Shown: piece after piece, positions 9,945 through 21,200 of the stretch
Numbering within the stretch: the first letter of the stretch is position 1
How the letters are laid out: each line of letters starts with the position of its first letter
DNA from: Aphanomyces cochlioides
Lineage: Eukaryota > Oomycota > Saprolegniomycetes > Saprolegniales > Verrucalvaceae
Length of the DNA stretch: 64,000 nt
Reading direction: 5' to 3'
NCBI GenBank assembly: GCA_019828595.1
Contig: JAHQRK010000042.1
Span: 62,001 to 126,000, forward strand
Notes under the pieces: model-generated
What the model saw: only the letters and a program-made list of their open reading frames with translations
Database searches by the model: none
What the model was told of the DNA's origin: nothing
Made by a program: the position numbers and the translations under genes

Positions 9945-12900
9945 TCATGAAACGACGCTGTCAGGAATGGCGTGTTGACGTAACCAGGGGTCCGAAGATA
10001 GATGCTTGAGCACATTGAATACCTTGGTGTATCCCTTCTTGAGAGGGAGATCAACCAGGAGCTGTTGTAGATGTAGCTTGATCAAAGAGGCAGCATGAAT
10101 GGCAACTTCCATCGGACTCTTCGCTGTGAGGTCGGGTCGAAAGGTGCGATCGGCACGTTGGAGCCATATTTGATAATACACGCAGGCTCGGACAATCGGC
10201 CAGATCTTCAGATAGCCACGGATGTAGTATCCATCGGACGGCTTGGGCGTCTCGTAGAACATTTCCAGACACGTGGACGGAAAGGAACACTCGAGCAGTC
10301 GCTGGATTGTCTTGAAGAAATACCAAACAGATTGACCATATCCACAAGAGAACAGGAAATGCTCGTACGTCTCATTGACACGACAGAAGACACACGTCGG
10401 CTTGGGGTCTTGGTACTGAAACAGATATTGCATGGCGTTGGCGCGGAGAAGGGTCTTGAAAATGAACTCTCCATATCGAGGGAGAATGTGGTCGGGTTGG
10501 AGGAAGGCGGCAAGTTGGGTAAGGCGCTTGGGGTCTTCGTAAAAGTTGGATGGCAGGTTGAGATGCTTGGTAGGAAGAATGGACGAGCTGGCAGCTGGAG
10601 AAGCTCTGATCTTAGCCGATTTCGAAGTCGCAAACGCCAACAAGATCGGACTCGAGTCAGGGTGAATTATCCAGTGCCATTCCATCCATTCAGAGCTTGG
10701 CGTCGGCAAGTGGAACACGGGAGCATCCTCTTCAGAAACAATCTCAAACAATCGTGATAACTTGGTCACCAAGATTGAGATCCATTGTTTCGTTGGAGGG
10801 ACAAAATTGGCTTTGCGGCAGGCACGGTTGATTTTGTCGAACAAGATCGAAGCTGGCCAAACTCGCTGACACGGAGTCAACAAATGCGACAACTTCGTGA
10901 TGTGAAGCGAAGCCAATACATTGGCTTGGTCTTGCGTCGATGTAGAGCACTGATCGTATAGGTCTTCGAGTCCAGGCAGATACGAGTTGTGCCAAAGGGG
11001 AACATCCAAAGATGAGATGTGATTTGGACAGCCGTACGGAGTCCAGCGGGATTCAAACCAGCTACTCAATAAGGCTTTCCACATTGGAGTGATATTGGGA
11101 TTCTTGTACAGTTGTCTGATGAATGCAGAAGAGCCATTTGCCAAGAGGAGATCTCGGGGGGAACCCCATGGATGAAAAGCCTTCTCGAGGAGAGTATAGC
11201 CCGGCGTAATCCAGGCGGACATGGCAGACTTGCGGGGTGGGGTGGTGATGGCTTGAATGCATCTGATCATGACAGAGCGGTTGTGTTGTTGCCATAAAGC
11301 AAGTGCATGGTGCAGGCCTAAGCCACCGGACTTCTTCGGCATGAATATGATCTCCTTTTTGATCAAACGGAGGCCATGGACAGAGGAGGATGGGTTGATT
11401 TCTTCACCATGCATAAATTGAAGCATGACCTTGTCGATCTTTTTGGCCAGGTCTTTGTCGGCAGGGACAAAAGCCAGTTGGTACCATAACACAGGCAGAC
11501 ATATGCTGTGCAGGATAGTGACTTTTCCGGCCATGGTTCGAGCCTTGTAGAGCCACAAAGACAAGCGAGCCACAAACTTCTCAAACACGTAATTGAAACG
11601 TGCCAATGGAGAAAGATTGGGCGCAACCAAGATACCAAGAGCCTTCACGGGACTGTCGGAAGTAACTTGTAGTGAGGCAAGGTTCCCATTCAACTGGCTG
11701 TAGGTCAGAATTTGGGTCTTGTCTACGTTGAGTCGGAAACCAGACTTGTCGCAAAAGGTTTGAACCAATGCAAGCTGCCAGTGGAGGCACGTCTCATTTG
11801 CAGCATAGAGTTGCGAGTCGTCGGCAAAGTAACTCCCAGTGTGGTAGCGATCCCCACACTTGATGCCATAGTTGGAGTGTTGCCGTAGGAGTTGGCACAT
11901 CGGTTCCAAAGCGATCACAAACAGAAGTGGCGACAGTGGATCACCTTGCAACACACCGCGTGAGATGTGAACTGGCTTGGACAAGAAGCCGTTCACCAAG
12001 ATGCGAGACTTGCGGCCCGAGTACAGTACGCGAACCATGTCAACAAAGGTTTCGGGAAAGCCATAGTGACGGAGGACGCGGAGCAAGTACGCGTGGTCCA
12101 CGCGATCAAAAGCTTTCTCAAAGTCAAGCAGTGCCACCATCGAGGACGGACTGTGTAGTTTGATGTGGTGCAGCATGTCATCCAGTCGTGCAATATTGGT
12201 TTGGATATTGCTTCGACGGATAAAGCCTTGCTGGTCCGGGTGGATGATGTGTCGAATGTGGCGCTGGAGTCGATAAGCCAGAATACTCGTCAGGATTTTC
12301 ACATCCGTGTTGAGTAGGCTAATGGGCCGATAGTTCTTGGCCTGTGACTTGGGGCCTTTCTTGTGCAGCAACACCAGCGTACTGACAAGTTGCATGGGAG
12401 TCAAGCGAGGGTGAGAATGGAGCTGGTGTGTGAATAGCAGCTCCAATACCAACGACCACTTGTGAGGTGCAAGTTTGAGGACTTCGAATGGCAGAGCGTT
12501 GGGACCTGGCGCTGAGTTCGAACTGCTGTGTCGAATAGCATGATAGAACTCGTTGGCACGCAAGGGAGCCGACAGCTCTTTCTGGGCTTGCTCTGGCAGT
12601 TGCTTGTGTCGAGTCAATGGGGTCAGAAATGACGACACTTCGTCTCCAGATCGCTGCACCTCGGGAGCTGCAAACAAGTCCTTGTAGTAGTCGACCAGGA
12701 CGTCAGACATGCCTTGTTGATTGGAGACAACATTTCCATTGACATCCACCAACTCTTTGAAGACTGTCTTCTTCAAGGGGGTAGGGACAGGGGACATGAA
12801 GTGGAACTTGGACGAGCGCTCTGCTTTGTACAAGTGAAGTTGGAACGCCTGGTCTTGACGAAACTGCTTGTCTCGATCTTGCAGCTCGTGAATTTGCTTT

Positions 12901-14000
12901 TGAAGGTCTCGCACTCGATCCACCAGCACTGCATCTTGACGCATGTTGGGGACTTGCAAAAGCGAAGCGATCTCGACAGCTAACTTCTTCAACGGCAGAC
13001 GTTGTTTCTCCAATCGTTGAGAATGGAATTCTTTGAGTTGGGAGCGGATATCATTGACCAGTATGTCGTAGGCCTTGGAGATATTGTGGAATGTTGGAGA
13101 CTTGTCCAAAAATCGATCCAGACATCCATGAACAATCTCGGCCGCTCGTGGTAGGCGAAGTAGCCAAGTTGGAGCTTTCCATGATCCAGAGCCATGGCGC
13201 AATGTTTGACGCTTTGTGATGATACGACAAGCCACGTGGTCAGCCTGTGGAACGTGTGGCATGTGCGTCGCCTTCCAATGACAAAGACCCGCCAAGGTGG
13301 ACGAACAAAAGATGTAGTCGAGTCGGTTGGTGAGTGTGGGACTTGTGAAGGCTCGTGCCACGGGGTTTTGACGACGAAACAGATCCACCAGAGACAAACT
13401 GTGCATCCATTGTTCCAGTTGAAGGGTGCCGGCCATGGTGGAGGTACTGGGTCTCAACGAATCCAAATCTTTGTTGAGAGTGCAGTTGAAATCTCCTCCA
13501 ACAATGTGGAGCGCATGTGGAGGAAAGTCGCGTGGCAATTCTTCGAAGTAACTTGCTCGTTCTTGGAAGGCTGCCGGCGCATAGATATTGTGGAGAACGA
13601 CTGTCAGTGGACCCAGAGTACATCGCACTTGTAGATAACGACCACGAAGCACTGGGTTGTCATGAGGGACTTGAGTGGCGTTCTTCAAAGGAGAGTGAGG
13701 ATGTATCAACGTAGCCAGACCTCCAGTGGCTGGCGACGTGGATACTTCAGGGTAAATAGGCTCTTCAAAGAACAAAGAGCCTTCGTGGTTTGTGATGCGT
13801 TGCCAATGGAACGCAACACGGTCGTGGAGACTTGGCGTGCGGAAACGGGTTTCTTGGATAAAGGAAACGTCGTGAACACTTGATAGTTTGTCGAGGATGT
13901 ACCGATGACTGTTGGAGAAGCCATTGGTGTTGAGGGAGATGATTTGTGGGTCCCAGTCCACGAGTTCAGTTGGGACATCGGAGAAGTTGTTGTCACTCAT
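9945..14000 (-). CDS. ORF2 of copy D, intact endonuclease-reverse transcriptase (1,351 aa)
   Basis: Starts at ATG 14000 (MSDNNFSD) and ends at TGA 9945-9947. All parts seen in copy N are present: endonuclease residues, the YFADD box and the CX2CX7HX4C knuckle. Small differences from neighbours include W in place of R in the segment after the YFADD box (TCLHWQ) and IIFMPKK instead of ILFMPKK. ORF1 lies 78 nt upstream in the same frame but carries a stop, so D may depend on ORF1 from another copy. Confidence 0.95.
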   Translation of the reverse strand: MSDNNFSDVPTELVDWDPQIISLNTNGFSNSHRYILDKLSSVHDVSFIQETRFRTPSLHDRVAFHWQRITNHEGSLFFEEPIYPEVSTSPATGGLATLIHPHSPLKNATQVPHDNPVLRGRYLQVRCTLGPLTVVLHNIYAPAAFQERASYFEELPRDFPPHALHIVGGDFNCTLNKDLDSLRPSTSTMAGTLQLEQWMHSLSLVDLFRRQNPVARAFTSPTLTNRLDYIFCSSTLAGLCHWKATHMPHVPQADHVACRIITKRQTLRHGSGSWKAPTWLLRLPRAAEIVHGCLDRFLDKSPTFHNISKAYDILVNDIRSQLKEFHSQRLEKQRLPLKKLAVEIASLLQVPNMRQDAVLVDRVRDLQKQIHELQDRDKQFRQDQAFQLHLYKAERSSKFHFMSPVPTPLKKTVFKELVDVNGNVVSNQQGMSDVLVDYYKDLFAAPEVQRSGDEVSSFLTPLTRHKQLPEQAQKELSAPLRANEFYHAIRHSSSNSAPGPNALPFEVLKLAPHKWSLVLELLFTHQLHSHPRLTPMQLVSTLVLLHKKGPKSQAKNYRPISLLNTDVKILTSILAYRLQRHIRHIIHPDQQGFIRRSNIQTNIARLDDMLHHIKLHSPSSMVALLDFEKAFDRVDHAYLLRVLRHYGFPETFVDMVRVLYSGRKSRILVNGFLSKPVHISRGVLQGDPLSPLLFVIALEPMCQLLRQHSNYGIKCGDRYHTGSYFADDSQLYAANETCLHWQLALVQTFCDKSGFRLNVDKTQILTYSQLNGNLASLQVTSDSPVKALGILVAPNLSPLARFNYVFEKFVARLSLWLYKARTMAGKVTILHSICLPVLWYQLAFVPADKDLAKKIDKVMLQFMHGEEINPSSSVHGLRLIKKEIIFMPKKSGGLGLHHALALWQQHNRSVMIRCIQAITTPPRKSAMSAWITPGYTLLEKAFHPWGSPRDLLLANGSSAFIRQLYKNPNITPMWKALLSSWFESRWTPYGCPNHISSLDVPLWHNSYLPGLEDLYDQCSTSTQDQANVLASLHITKLSHLLTPCQRVWPASILFDKINRACRKANFVPPTKQWISILVTKLSRLFEIVSEEDAPVFHLPTPSSEWMEWHWIIHPDSSPILLAFATSKSAKIRASPAASSSILPTKHLNLPSNFYEDPKRLTQLAAFLQPDHILPRYGEFIFKTLLRANAMQYLFQYQDPKPTCVFCRVNETYEHFLFSCGYGQSVWYFFKTIQRLLECSFPSTCLEMFYETPKPSDGYYIRGYLKIWPIVRACVYYQIWLQRADRTFRPDLTAKSPMEVAIHAASLIKLHLQQLLVDLPLKKGYTKVFNVLKHLSSDPWLRQHAIPDSVVS

Positions 14001-14078
14001 CACGAGTACAGATGAAAATGAGTAGAATGGAGGGGTCAGAGGGGAGGTTGAAATGGATTGAAGCAGGGGATAGAAGCC

Positions 14079-17000
14079 TTAGAGTTGATCGTCCTCCAAA
14101 TCGAGGGGATCAATTTCGTCGGCGTTCATGGAGTGGTGAGCTTTGCTGCAGAGCTCGTCGATGTGGTAATTGTTGGTGATGCTTTTGAGCATCGAGATGG
14201 CCGACAAGACGGGAGCCGGCAAAGTGAACTTCTCGAGATTGTCGCTGAAGTTTTCGATCAAAGCAAACAGCGACCAGTCCGTCAAGCAGTTGGTGTCAGG
14301 CAATCTTGTTGCTTCTTGGTTCAATAGAACAGTCAGTGCCTCCGAGTTTGTGTAGAGGTCTGGGGCCCGATTTGAGAGGAATAAGTCAATCGTAGCAAGT
14401 GCAAAGAGGATGCGCTTGATCTCTGGTATGTCCGTGGTCAATTCTTCCAAGATTTCTGACGGGTGAATCTTGTATTGAGCCATGAAGTTGACGTGATGTT
14501 TGTAGTTGTGAGGCTTGCCTTGAGCTTTTAACAAAGCCATCTTGCGCTCAATAGTCTTGGTTGCAACAAGTGACTGAAACAAACTGAGGTCTTCATCTTG
14601 TGCGTACATAGCATGTGCAACGAGCTGAGGATCATCTCGCAAAATGCGTTGACATTCGGTGATACTGCCTTCGACTTTCTTGTCTCGAATGATCTTCTTC
14701 GCCAATTCGAGGTGGGCTGCAGCAGACTTGTTAAGTCGTTGTTTCTTCGCTTTGCCTTTGGTCTTTTTCGGGCGTGGCGCACTTGAATCTTCCAATACAA
14801 TTCGAGGCACTGCAAAGTCTTCAAACGAGAGTTCCACGTCGTCTTCTTCGAGGATATGAAAACGGTTGGATGTCGGCAGGGGATCCAAACGTGGGGACGA
14901 AGGCAAAGTACGTTTTGGAGCTGGTCCAGACCGGTAGCCCGTTACCAATTGAAGGTCCAGCGAGTTCTTGGGCTGCTCACTTGGTGGAGCAAGAGCGGGC
15001 GATTCGTTGGTAGACATTTCCACATCTTCTTGTTGTTTGTCTTGTCCATTGTTGTTAGGGGGATCGCTGTCACCAGACATATCGACATCAGAGCCATGAG
15101 AAGGAGCTGTTGGCTGTGGTTGTTCATCTTGACCATCTTCAGATGCCTCAGTTGAGTCGGCCTTGCCTTCCGCATTTGTTCCAGGGTCTTGATCATGATC
15201 GTCTCCATCATGTTCAGGTTCTTTTTCTCCTGACGGAGGAGATTTTGCCGCTGCCTTGGCCGCTTTTGCCTTCGCTTTTTCAGCCTTGGCCTCTGCACGT
15301 CGTGAAACAATCGACGGAGGCAATGTCTTGTTCAGAGCAGCGATCTTGTGCTGAAACACGACGACAAAAGGCTGACCCGACGGATCCGTAATGGTGATTT
15401 CGCGTAGTGCGTCGCCGGATTTTGGCACCAGCACTGCAGGAGGCGCAGACGACTTGAAAATGACTCTCAAATGCGGCGACTTGATGTTCTGACCAGCAGT
15501 AGGGTTGAATGCTGCTATCACTGACTTGGTCAATGCAGCCATTTTCTTGACAATCGCCTTGGCCATCGAAGGGTGACTGACCTTGTTGAACGTAACGTAG
15601 TAGTTGTTGCCATAACGCGAGTACTTGGGAACCAGGAAGTCTTTGCCACCAAGTCGAAACGTTGTGCCTCCCATTTCCACGCACGTAGACAAGTTGTAAC
15701 TTGAGATCACAATGGTCTGTGGGTTCTTCTTGTGGATCAAAATGTTCGGAAATTTGGAGCCCCATAACGAACCAGGATTTTCCTTGACAAATTGATCGCA
15801 GATGACTTTTTCGGATCAGTCCTTGTAGCCTTCGCCCAACTTGACTGTGAGCTCGTACACTTGGGACTGGGGGGTGAGCAAAATGTTTTCAATGAAGGCG
15901 TCCATGTCACCAGAGTCTTTGTAGAATGCGTCCGCCATGGCCTCGCATCGCGCAATATCGTCATCGGCAATAGCATGAGCACCAGTGTTGCGATGTTTCG
16001 CGCCTTTGGGGGCATTGCCTTGCTTGGAATCTTTCTTGGACGAAGCTGAATCCTTGCCGGGAGTCTTTTGCGTCCATGGATTGGCCTTTTCAGCGTTTTG
16101 TTGCTCTTGATCGCCTTGTATTTTGTCTGCCGCGGTAGGAGGATCAACAGCGCCATTTCCTTGAGCAACGGATTTGTCGACAATGTCTTGATTTGACTGG
16201 TCATTGTCATTGTTTGTCGATTGTTCCTCGTGAATAACTTCTCCAGGAGTATCACACGGCTTCGCTTGGCCGTTAATGTCGCCTGACCCATCGACCTCAG
16301 AGTGAATTTGAGTATTTCCCTCGTCGGTTAAGGCCTCGGTTTCAGTAGAATCCTTCCCCTCGGCGTCTCCAGAGACCATATCCACGTCCTCTTGAGATTG
16401 TTCTTCTTCCTCTCCCGTTCTAGGAGGCTCAGCACAGGGGGCGACGCGGTTGGTGGCTGCTGGCTCAGTCCCATTGGTCACGAGAAAGGCCGGGGCCAGA
16501 CCCCCAGTGACAGGGGTAGAAGGGGAATCCATGCCATCCCCGCAGCACGGTGACTGGGGTACACCATTGCTCCGGCGAGAACCCAAATCGGGATACCGCC
16601 CCCGCCCCTCCGAAGAGGCCCCTGGGGGGAAGTAGACAGAACCGCAGGGTGTGCCCATAGGGGGGGCCCTCGTAGCCTCTAGGGCTGGCATGGACCCCGT
16701 TTTCTCGCCGCCTTCACTGGGGATCGACTCCAATTGGAGTCCAGGGAAGCAGCCACCACAGGCACAAGGCCCCAGTGGTTCGCCCTCCTGAGTGAGGGCT
16801 TCGCTAGACAAGTTAACGACAGTGGTCTGGGGGTCAACCACTGACCCACTGAGGTTGACCCCCCCTGGAACTCCGGCGAGTGGAGCACCAGGTGAAGCGC
16901 TGGTGGAGCGAGACGCAGATTGGTCTCCAGAGACGCTGTTGGGGTCGAACTCGACCTCCACTTCGGCCCTAGGGTTAGGTGTAGAGACATTACTCACACC

Positions 17001-17117
17001 ACTTCCGCCATCCTGATTGGACGACGAAAGTGGGTGAGGTGATACAATACCTGGAATGATGGTGACTCCGTGAGTGTTGGTCTCACGGAGCTCGGAACAG
17101 CTGTTGGCGTTGGACAT
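14079..17117 (-). pseudogene. ORF1 of copy D, one nonsense mutation
   Basis: Full-length ORF1 (ATG at 17117, TAA at 14079-14081) except that the TGG codon in KDWSEK is TGA at 15816-15818. Translation would stop after about 433 residues, before the central conserved region. The downstream 553 residues are still open. There are no frameshifts, so this is a single recent point change. Confidence 0.94.
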
Positions 17118-17178
17118 TTTGAGCGCGGCGGCACTTGATAACTTCTTGACTTGAGGGGTACGAGGCAAATTCGGAAGT

Positions 17179-17281
17179 CGAAGAAGTCCGGTGGCTTAGG
17201 CCTGCACCATGCACTTGCTTTATGGCAACAACACAACCGCTCTGTCATGATCAGATGCATTCAAGCCATCACCACCCCACC
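17179..17281 (+). CDS. ORF2 of copy C, second piece (short)
   Basis: Begins with the right TSD of D (17179-17194) and continues C ORF2 with GLGLHHALALWQQHNRSVMI to ITTPP, about residues 888-922, where copy E is inserted. It bridges the D and E insertions and proves that both hit the same older element. Confidence 0.92.
17266..17281. repeat. TSD of copy E, left copy (16 bp)
   Basis: ccatcaccaccccacc at 17266-17281 is repeated at 22449-22464, right after the 3' end of E. Confidence 0.96.
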
Positions 17282-18168
17282 ACTCGCTGGACCTTCAATT
17301 GGTAACGGGCTACCGGTCTGGACCAGCTCCAAAACGTACTTTGCCTTCGTCCCCACGTTTGGATCCCCTGCCGACATCCAACCGTTTTCATATCCTCGAA
17401 GAAGACGACGTGGAACTCTCGTTTGAAGACTTTGCAGTGCCTCGAATTGTATTGGAAGATTCAAGTGCGCCACGCCCGAAAAAGACCAAAGGCAAAGCGA
17501 AGAAACAACGACTTAACAAGTCTGCTGCAGCCCACCTCGAATTGGCGAAGAAGATCATTCGAGACAAGAAAGTCGAAGGCAGTATCACCGAATGTCAACG
17601 CATTTTGCGAGATGATCCTCAGCTCGTTGCACATGCTATGTACGCACAAGATGAAGACCTCAGTTTGTTTCAGTCACTTGTTGCAACCAAGACTATTGAG
17701 CGCAAGATGGCTTTGTTAAAAGCTCAAGGCAAGCCTCACAACTACAAACATCACGTCAACTTCATGGCTCAATACAAGATTCACCCGTCAGAAATCTTGG
17801 AAGAATTGACCACGGACATACCAGAGATCAAGCGCATCCTCTTTGCACTTGCTACGATTGACTTATTCCTCTCAAATCGGGCCCCAGACCTCTACACAAA
17901 CTCGGAGGCACTGACTGTTCTATTGAACCAAGAAGCAACAAGATTGCCTGACACCAACTGCTTGACGGACTGGTCGCTGTTTGCTTTGATCGAAAACTTC
18001 AGCGACAATCTCGAGAAGTTCACTTTGCCGGCTCCCGTCTTGTCGGCCATCTCGATGCTCAAAAGCATCACCAACAATTACCACATCGACGAGCTCTGCA
18101 GCAAAGCTCACCACTCCATGAACGCCGACGAAATTGATCCCCTCGATTTGGAGGACGATCAACTCTAA
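17282..18168 (+). pseudogene. ORF1 of copy E, C-terminal fragment
   Basis: Encodes the last 294 residues of ORF1 (from SLDLQLVTGYRS to DLEDDQL) with the TAA at 18166-18168. The N-terminal 718 residues and the 5' leader are absent because of 5' truncation at insertion, so there is no native start. Confidence 0.93.
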
Positions 18169-18246
18169 GGCTTCTATCCCCTGCTTCAATCCATTTCAAC
18201 CTCCCCTCTGACCCCTCCATTCTACTCATTTTCATCTGTACTCGTG

Positions 18247-21200
18247 ATGAGTGACAACAACTTCTCCGATGTCCCAACTGAACTCGTGGACTGGGACCCA
18301 CAAATCATCTCCCTCAACACCAATGGCTTCTCCAACAGTCATCGGTACATCCTCGACAAACTATCAAGTGTTCACGACGTTTCCTTTATCCAAGAAACCC
18401 GTTTCCGCACGCCAAGTCTCCACGACCGTGTTGCGTTCCATTGGCAACGCATCACAAACCACGAAGGCTCTTTGTTCTTTGAAGAGCCTATTTACCCTGA
18501 AGTATTCACGTCGCCAGCCACTGGAGGTCTGGCTACGTTGATACATCCTCACTCTCCTTTGAAGAACGCCACTCAAGTCCCTCATGACAACCCAGTGCTT
18601 CGTGGTCGTTATCTACAAGTGCGATGTACTCTGGGTCCACTGACAGTCGTTCTCCACAATATCTATGCGCCGGCAGCCTTCCAAGAACGAGCAAGTTACT
18701 TCGAAGAATTGCCACGCGACTTTCCTCCACATGCGCTCCACATTGTTGGAGGAGATTTCAACTGCACTCTCAACAAAGATTTGGATTCGTTGAGACCCAG
18801 TACCTCCACCATGGCCGGCACCCTTCAACTGGAACAATGGATGCACAGTTTGTCTCTGGTGGATCTGTTTCGCCGTCAAAACCCCGTGGCAAGAACCTTC
18901 ACAAGTCCCACACTCACCAACCGACTTGACTACATCTTTTGTTCGTCCACCTTGGCGGGTCTTCGTCATTGGAAGGCGACGCACATGCCACACGTTCCAC
19001 AGGCTGACCACGTGGCTTGTCGTATCATCACAAAGCGTCAAACATTGCGCCATGGCTCTGGATCATGGAAAGCTCCAACTTGGCTACTTCGTCTACCACG
19101 AGCGGCCGAGATTGTTCATGGATGTCTGGATCGATTTTTGGACAAGTCTCCAACATTCCACAATATCTCCAAGGCCTACGACATGCTGGTCAATGATATC
19201 CGCTCCCAACTCAAAGAATTCCATTCTCAACGATTGGAGAAACAACGTCTGCCGTTGAAGAAGTTAGCTGTGGAGATCGCTTCGCTTTTGCAAGTCCCCA
19301 ACATGCGTCAAGATGCAGTGCTGGTGGATCGAGTGCGAGACCTTCAAAAGCAAATTCACGAGCTGCAAGATCGAGACAAGCAGTTTCGTCAAGACCAGGC
19401 GTTCCAACTTCACTTGTACAAAGCAGAGCGCTCGTCCAAGTTCCACTTCATGTCTCCTGTCCCTACCCCCTTGAAGAAGACAGTCTTCAAAGAGTTGGTG
19501 GATGTCAATGGAAATGTTGTCTCCAATCAACAAGGCATGTCTGACGTCCTGGTCGACTACTACAAGGACTTGTTTGCAGCTCCCGAGGTGCAGCGATCTG
19601 GAGACGAAGTGTCGTCATTTCTGACCCCATTGACTCGACACAAGCAACTGCCAGAGCAAGCCCAGAAAGAGCTGTCGGCTCCCTTGCGCGCCAACGAGTT
19701 CTATCATGCTATTCGACACAGCAGTTCGAACTCAGCGCCAGGTCCCAACGCTCTGCCATTCGAAGTCCTCAAACTTGCACCTCACAAGTGGTCGTTGGTA
19801 TTGGAGCTGCTATTCACACACCAGCTCCATTCTCACCCTCGCTTGACTCCCATGCAACTTGTCAGTACGCTGGTGTTGCTGCACAAGAAAGGCCCCAAGT
19901 CACAAGCCAAGAACTATCGGCCCATTAGCCTACTCAACACGGATGTGAAAATCCTGACGAGTATTCTGGCTTATCGACTTCAGCGCCACATTCGACACAT
20001 CATCCACCCGGACCAGCAAGGCTTTATCCGTCGAAGCAATATCCAAACCAATATTGCACGACTGGATGACATGCTGCACCACATCAAACTACACAGTCCG
20101 TCCTCGATGGTGGCACTGCTTGACTTTGAGAAAGCTTTTGATCGCGTGGACCACGCGTACTTGCTCCGCGTCCTCCGTCACTATGGCTTTCCCGAAACCT
20201 TTGTTGACATGGTTCGCGTACTGTACTCGGGCCGCAAGTCTCGCATCTTGGTGAACGGCTTCTTGTCCAAGCCAGTTCACATCTCACGCGGTGTGTTGCA
20301 AGGTGATCCACTGTCGCCACTTCTGTTTGTGATCGCTTTGGAACCGATGTGCCAACTCCTACGGCAACACTCCAACTATGGCATCAAGTGTGGGGATCGC
20401 TACCACACTGGGAGTTACTTTGCCGACGACTCGCAACTCTATGCGGCAAATGAGACGTGCCTCCACCGGCAGCTTGCATTGGTTCAAACCTTTTGCGACA
20501 AGTCTGGTTTCCGACTCAACGTAGACAAGACCCAAATTCTGACCTACAGCCAGTTGAATGGGAACCTTGCCTCACTACAAGTTACTTCCGACAGTCCCGT
20601 GAAGGCTCTTGGTATCTTGGTTGCGCCCAATCTTTCTCCATTGGCACGTTTCAATTACGTGTTTGAGAAGTTTGTGGCTCGCTTGTCTTTGTGGCTCTAC
20701 AAGGCTCGAACCATGGCCGGAAAAGTCACTATCCTGCACAGCATATGTCTGCCTGTGTTATGGTACCAACTGGCTTTTGTCCCTGCCGACAAAGACCTGG
20801 CCAAAAAGATCGACAAGGCCATGCTTCAATTTATGCATGGTGAAGAAATCAACCCATCCTCCTCTGTCCATGGCCTCCGTTTGATCAAAAAGGAGATCCT
20901 ATTCATGCCGAAGAAGTCCGGTGGCTTAGGCCTGCACCATGCACTTGCTTTATGGCAACAACACAACCGCTCTGTCATGATCAGATGCATTCAAGCCATC
21001 ACCACCCCACCCCGCAAGTCTGCCATGTCCGCCTGGATTACGCCGGGCTATACTCTCCTCGAGAAGGCTTTTCATCCATGGGGTTTCCCCCGAGATCTCC
21101 TCTTGGCAAATGGCTCTTCTGCATTCATCAGACAACTGTACAAGAATCCCAATATCACTCCAATGTGGAAAGCCTTATTGAGTAGCTGGTTTGAATCTCG

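Larger units (their letters stand above)
9799..17178 (-). mobile_element. LINE copy D, full length (7,380 bp), minus strand
   Basis: Complete element with 5' end at 17178 and 3' end at 9799, the same 7,380-bp length as copy N, flanked by a perfect 16-bp TSD in copy C ORF2 (codon 893). ORF2 is intact. ORF1 has one nonsense codon. D is among the youngest insertions: nothing is inserted in it. Confidence 0.96.

Noticed and set aside
10095..10757. A 220-aa antisense frame (MNGNFHRTLRCEVG) present in many copies
   Set aside because: It is the complement of the conserved ORF2 C-terminus. It recurs because the element recurs, and its breaks do not follow coding logic.
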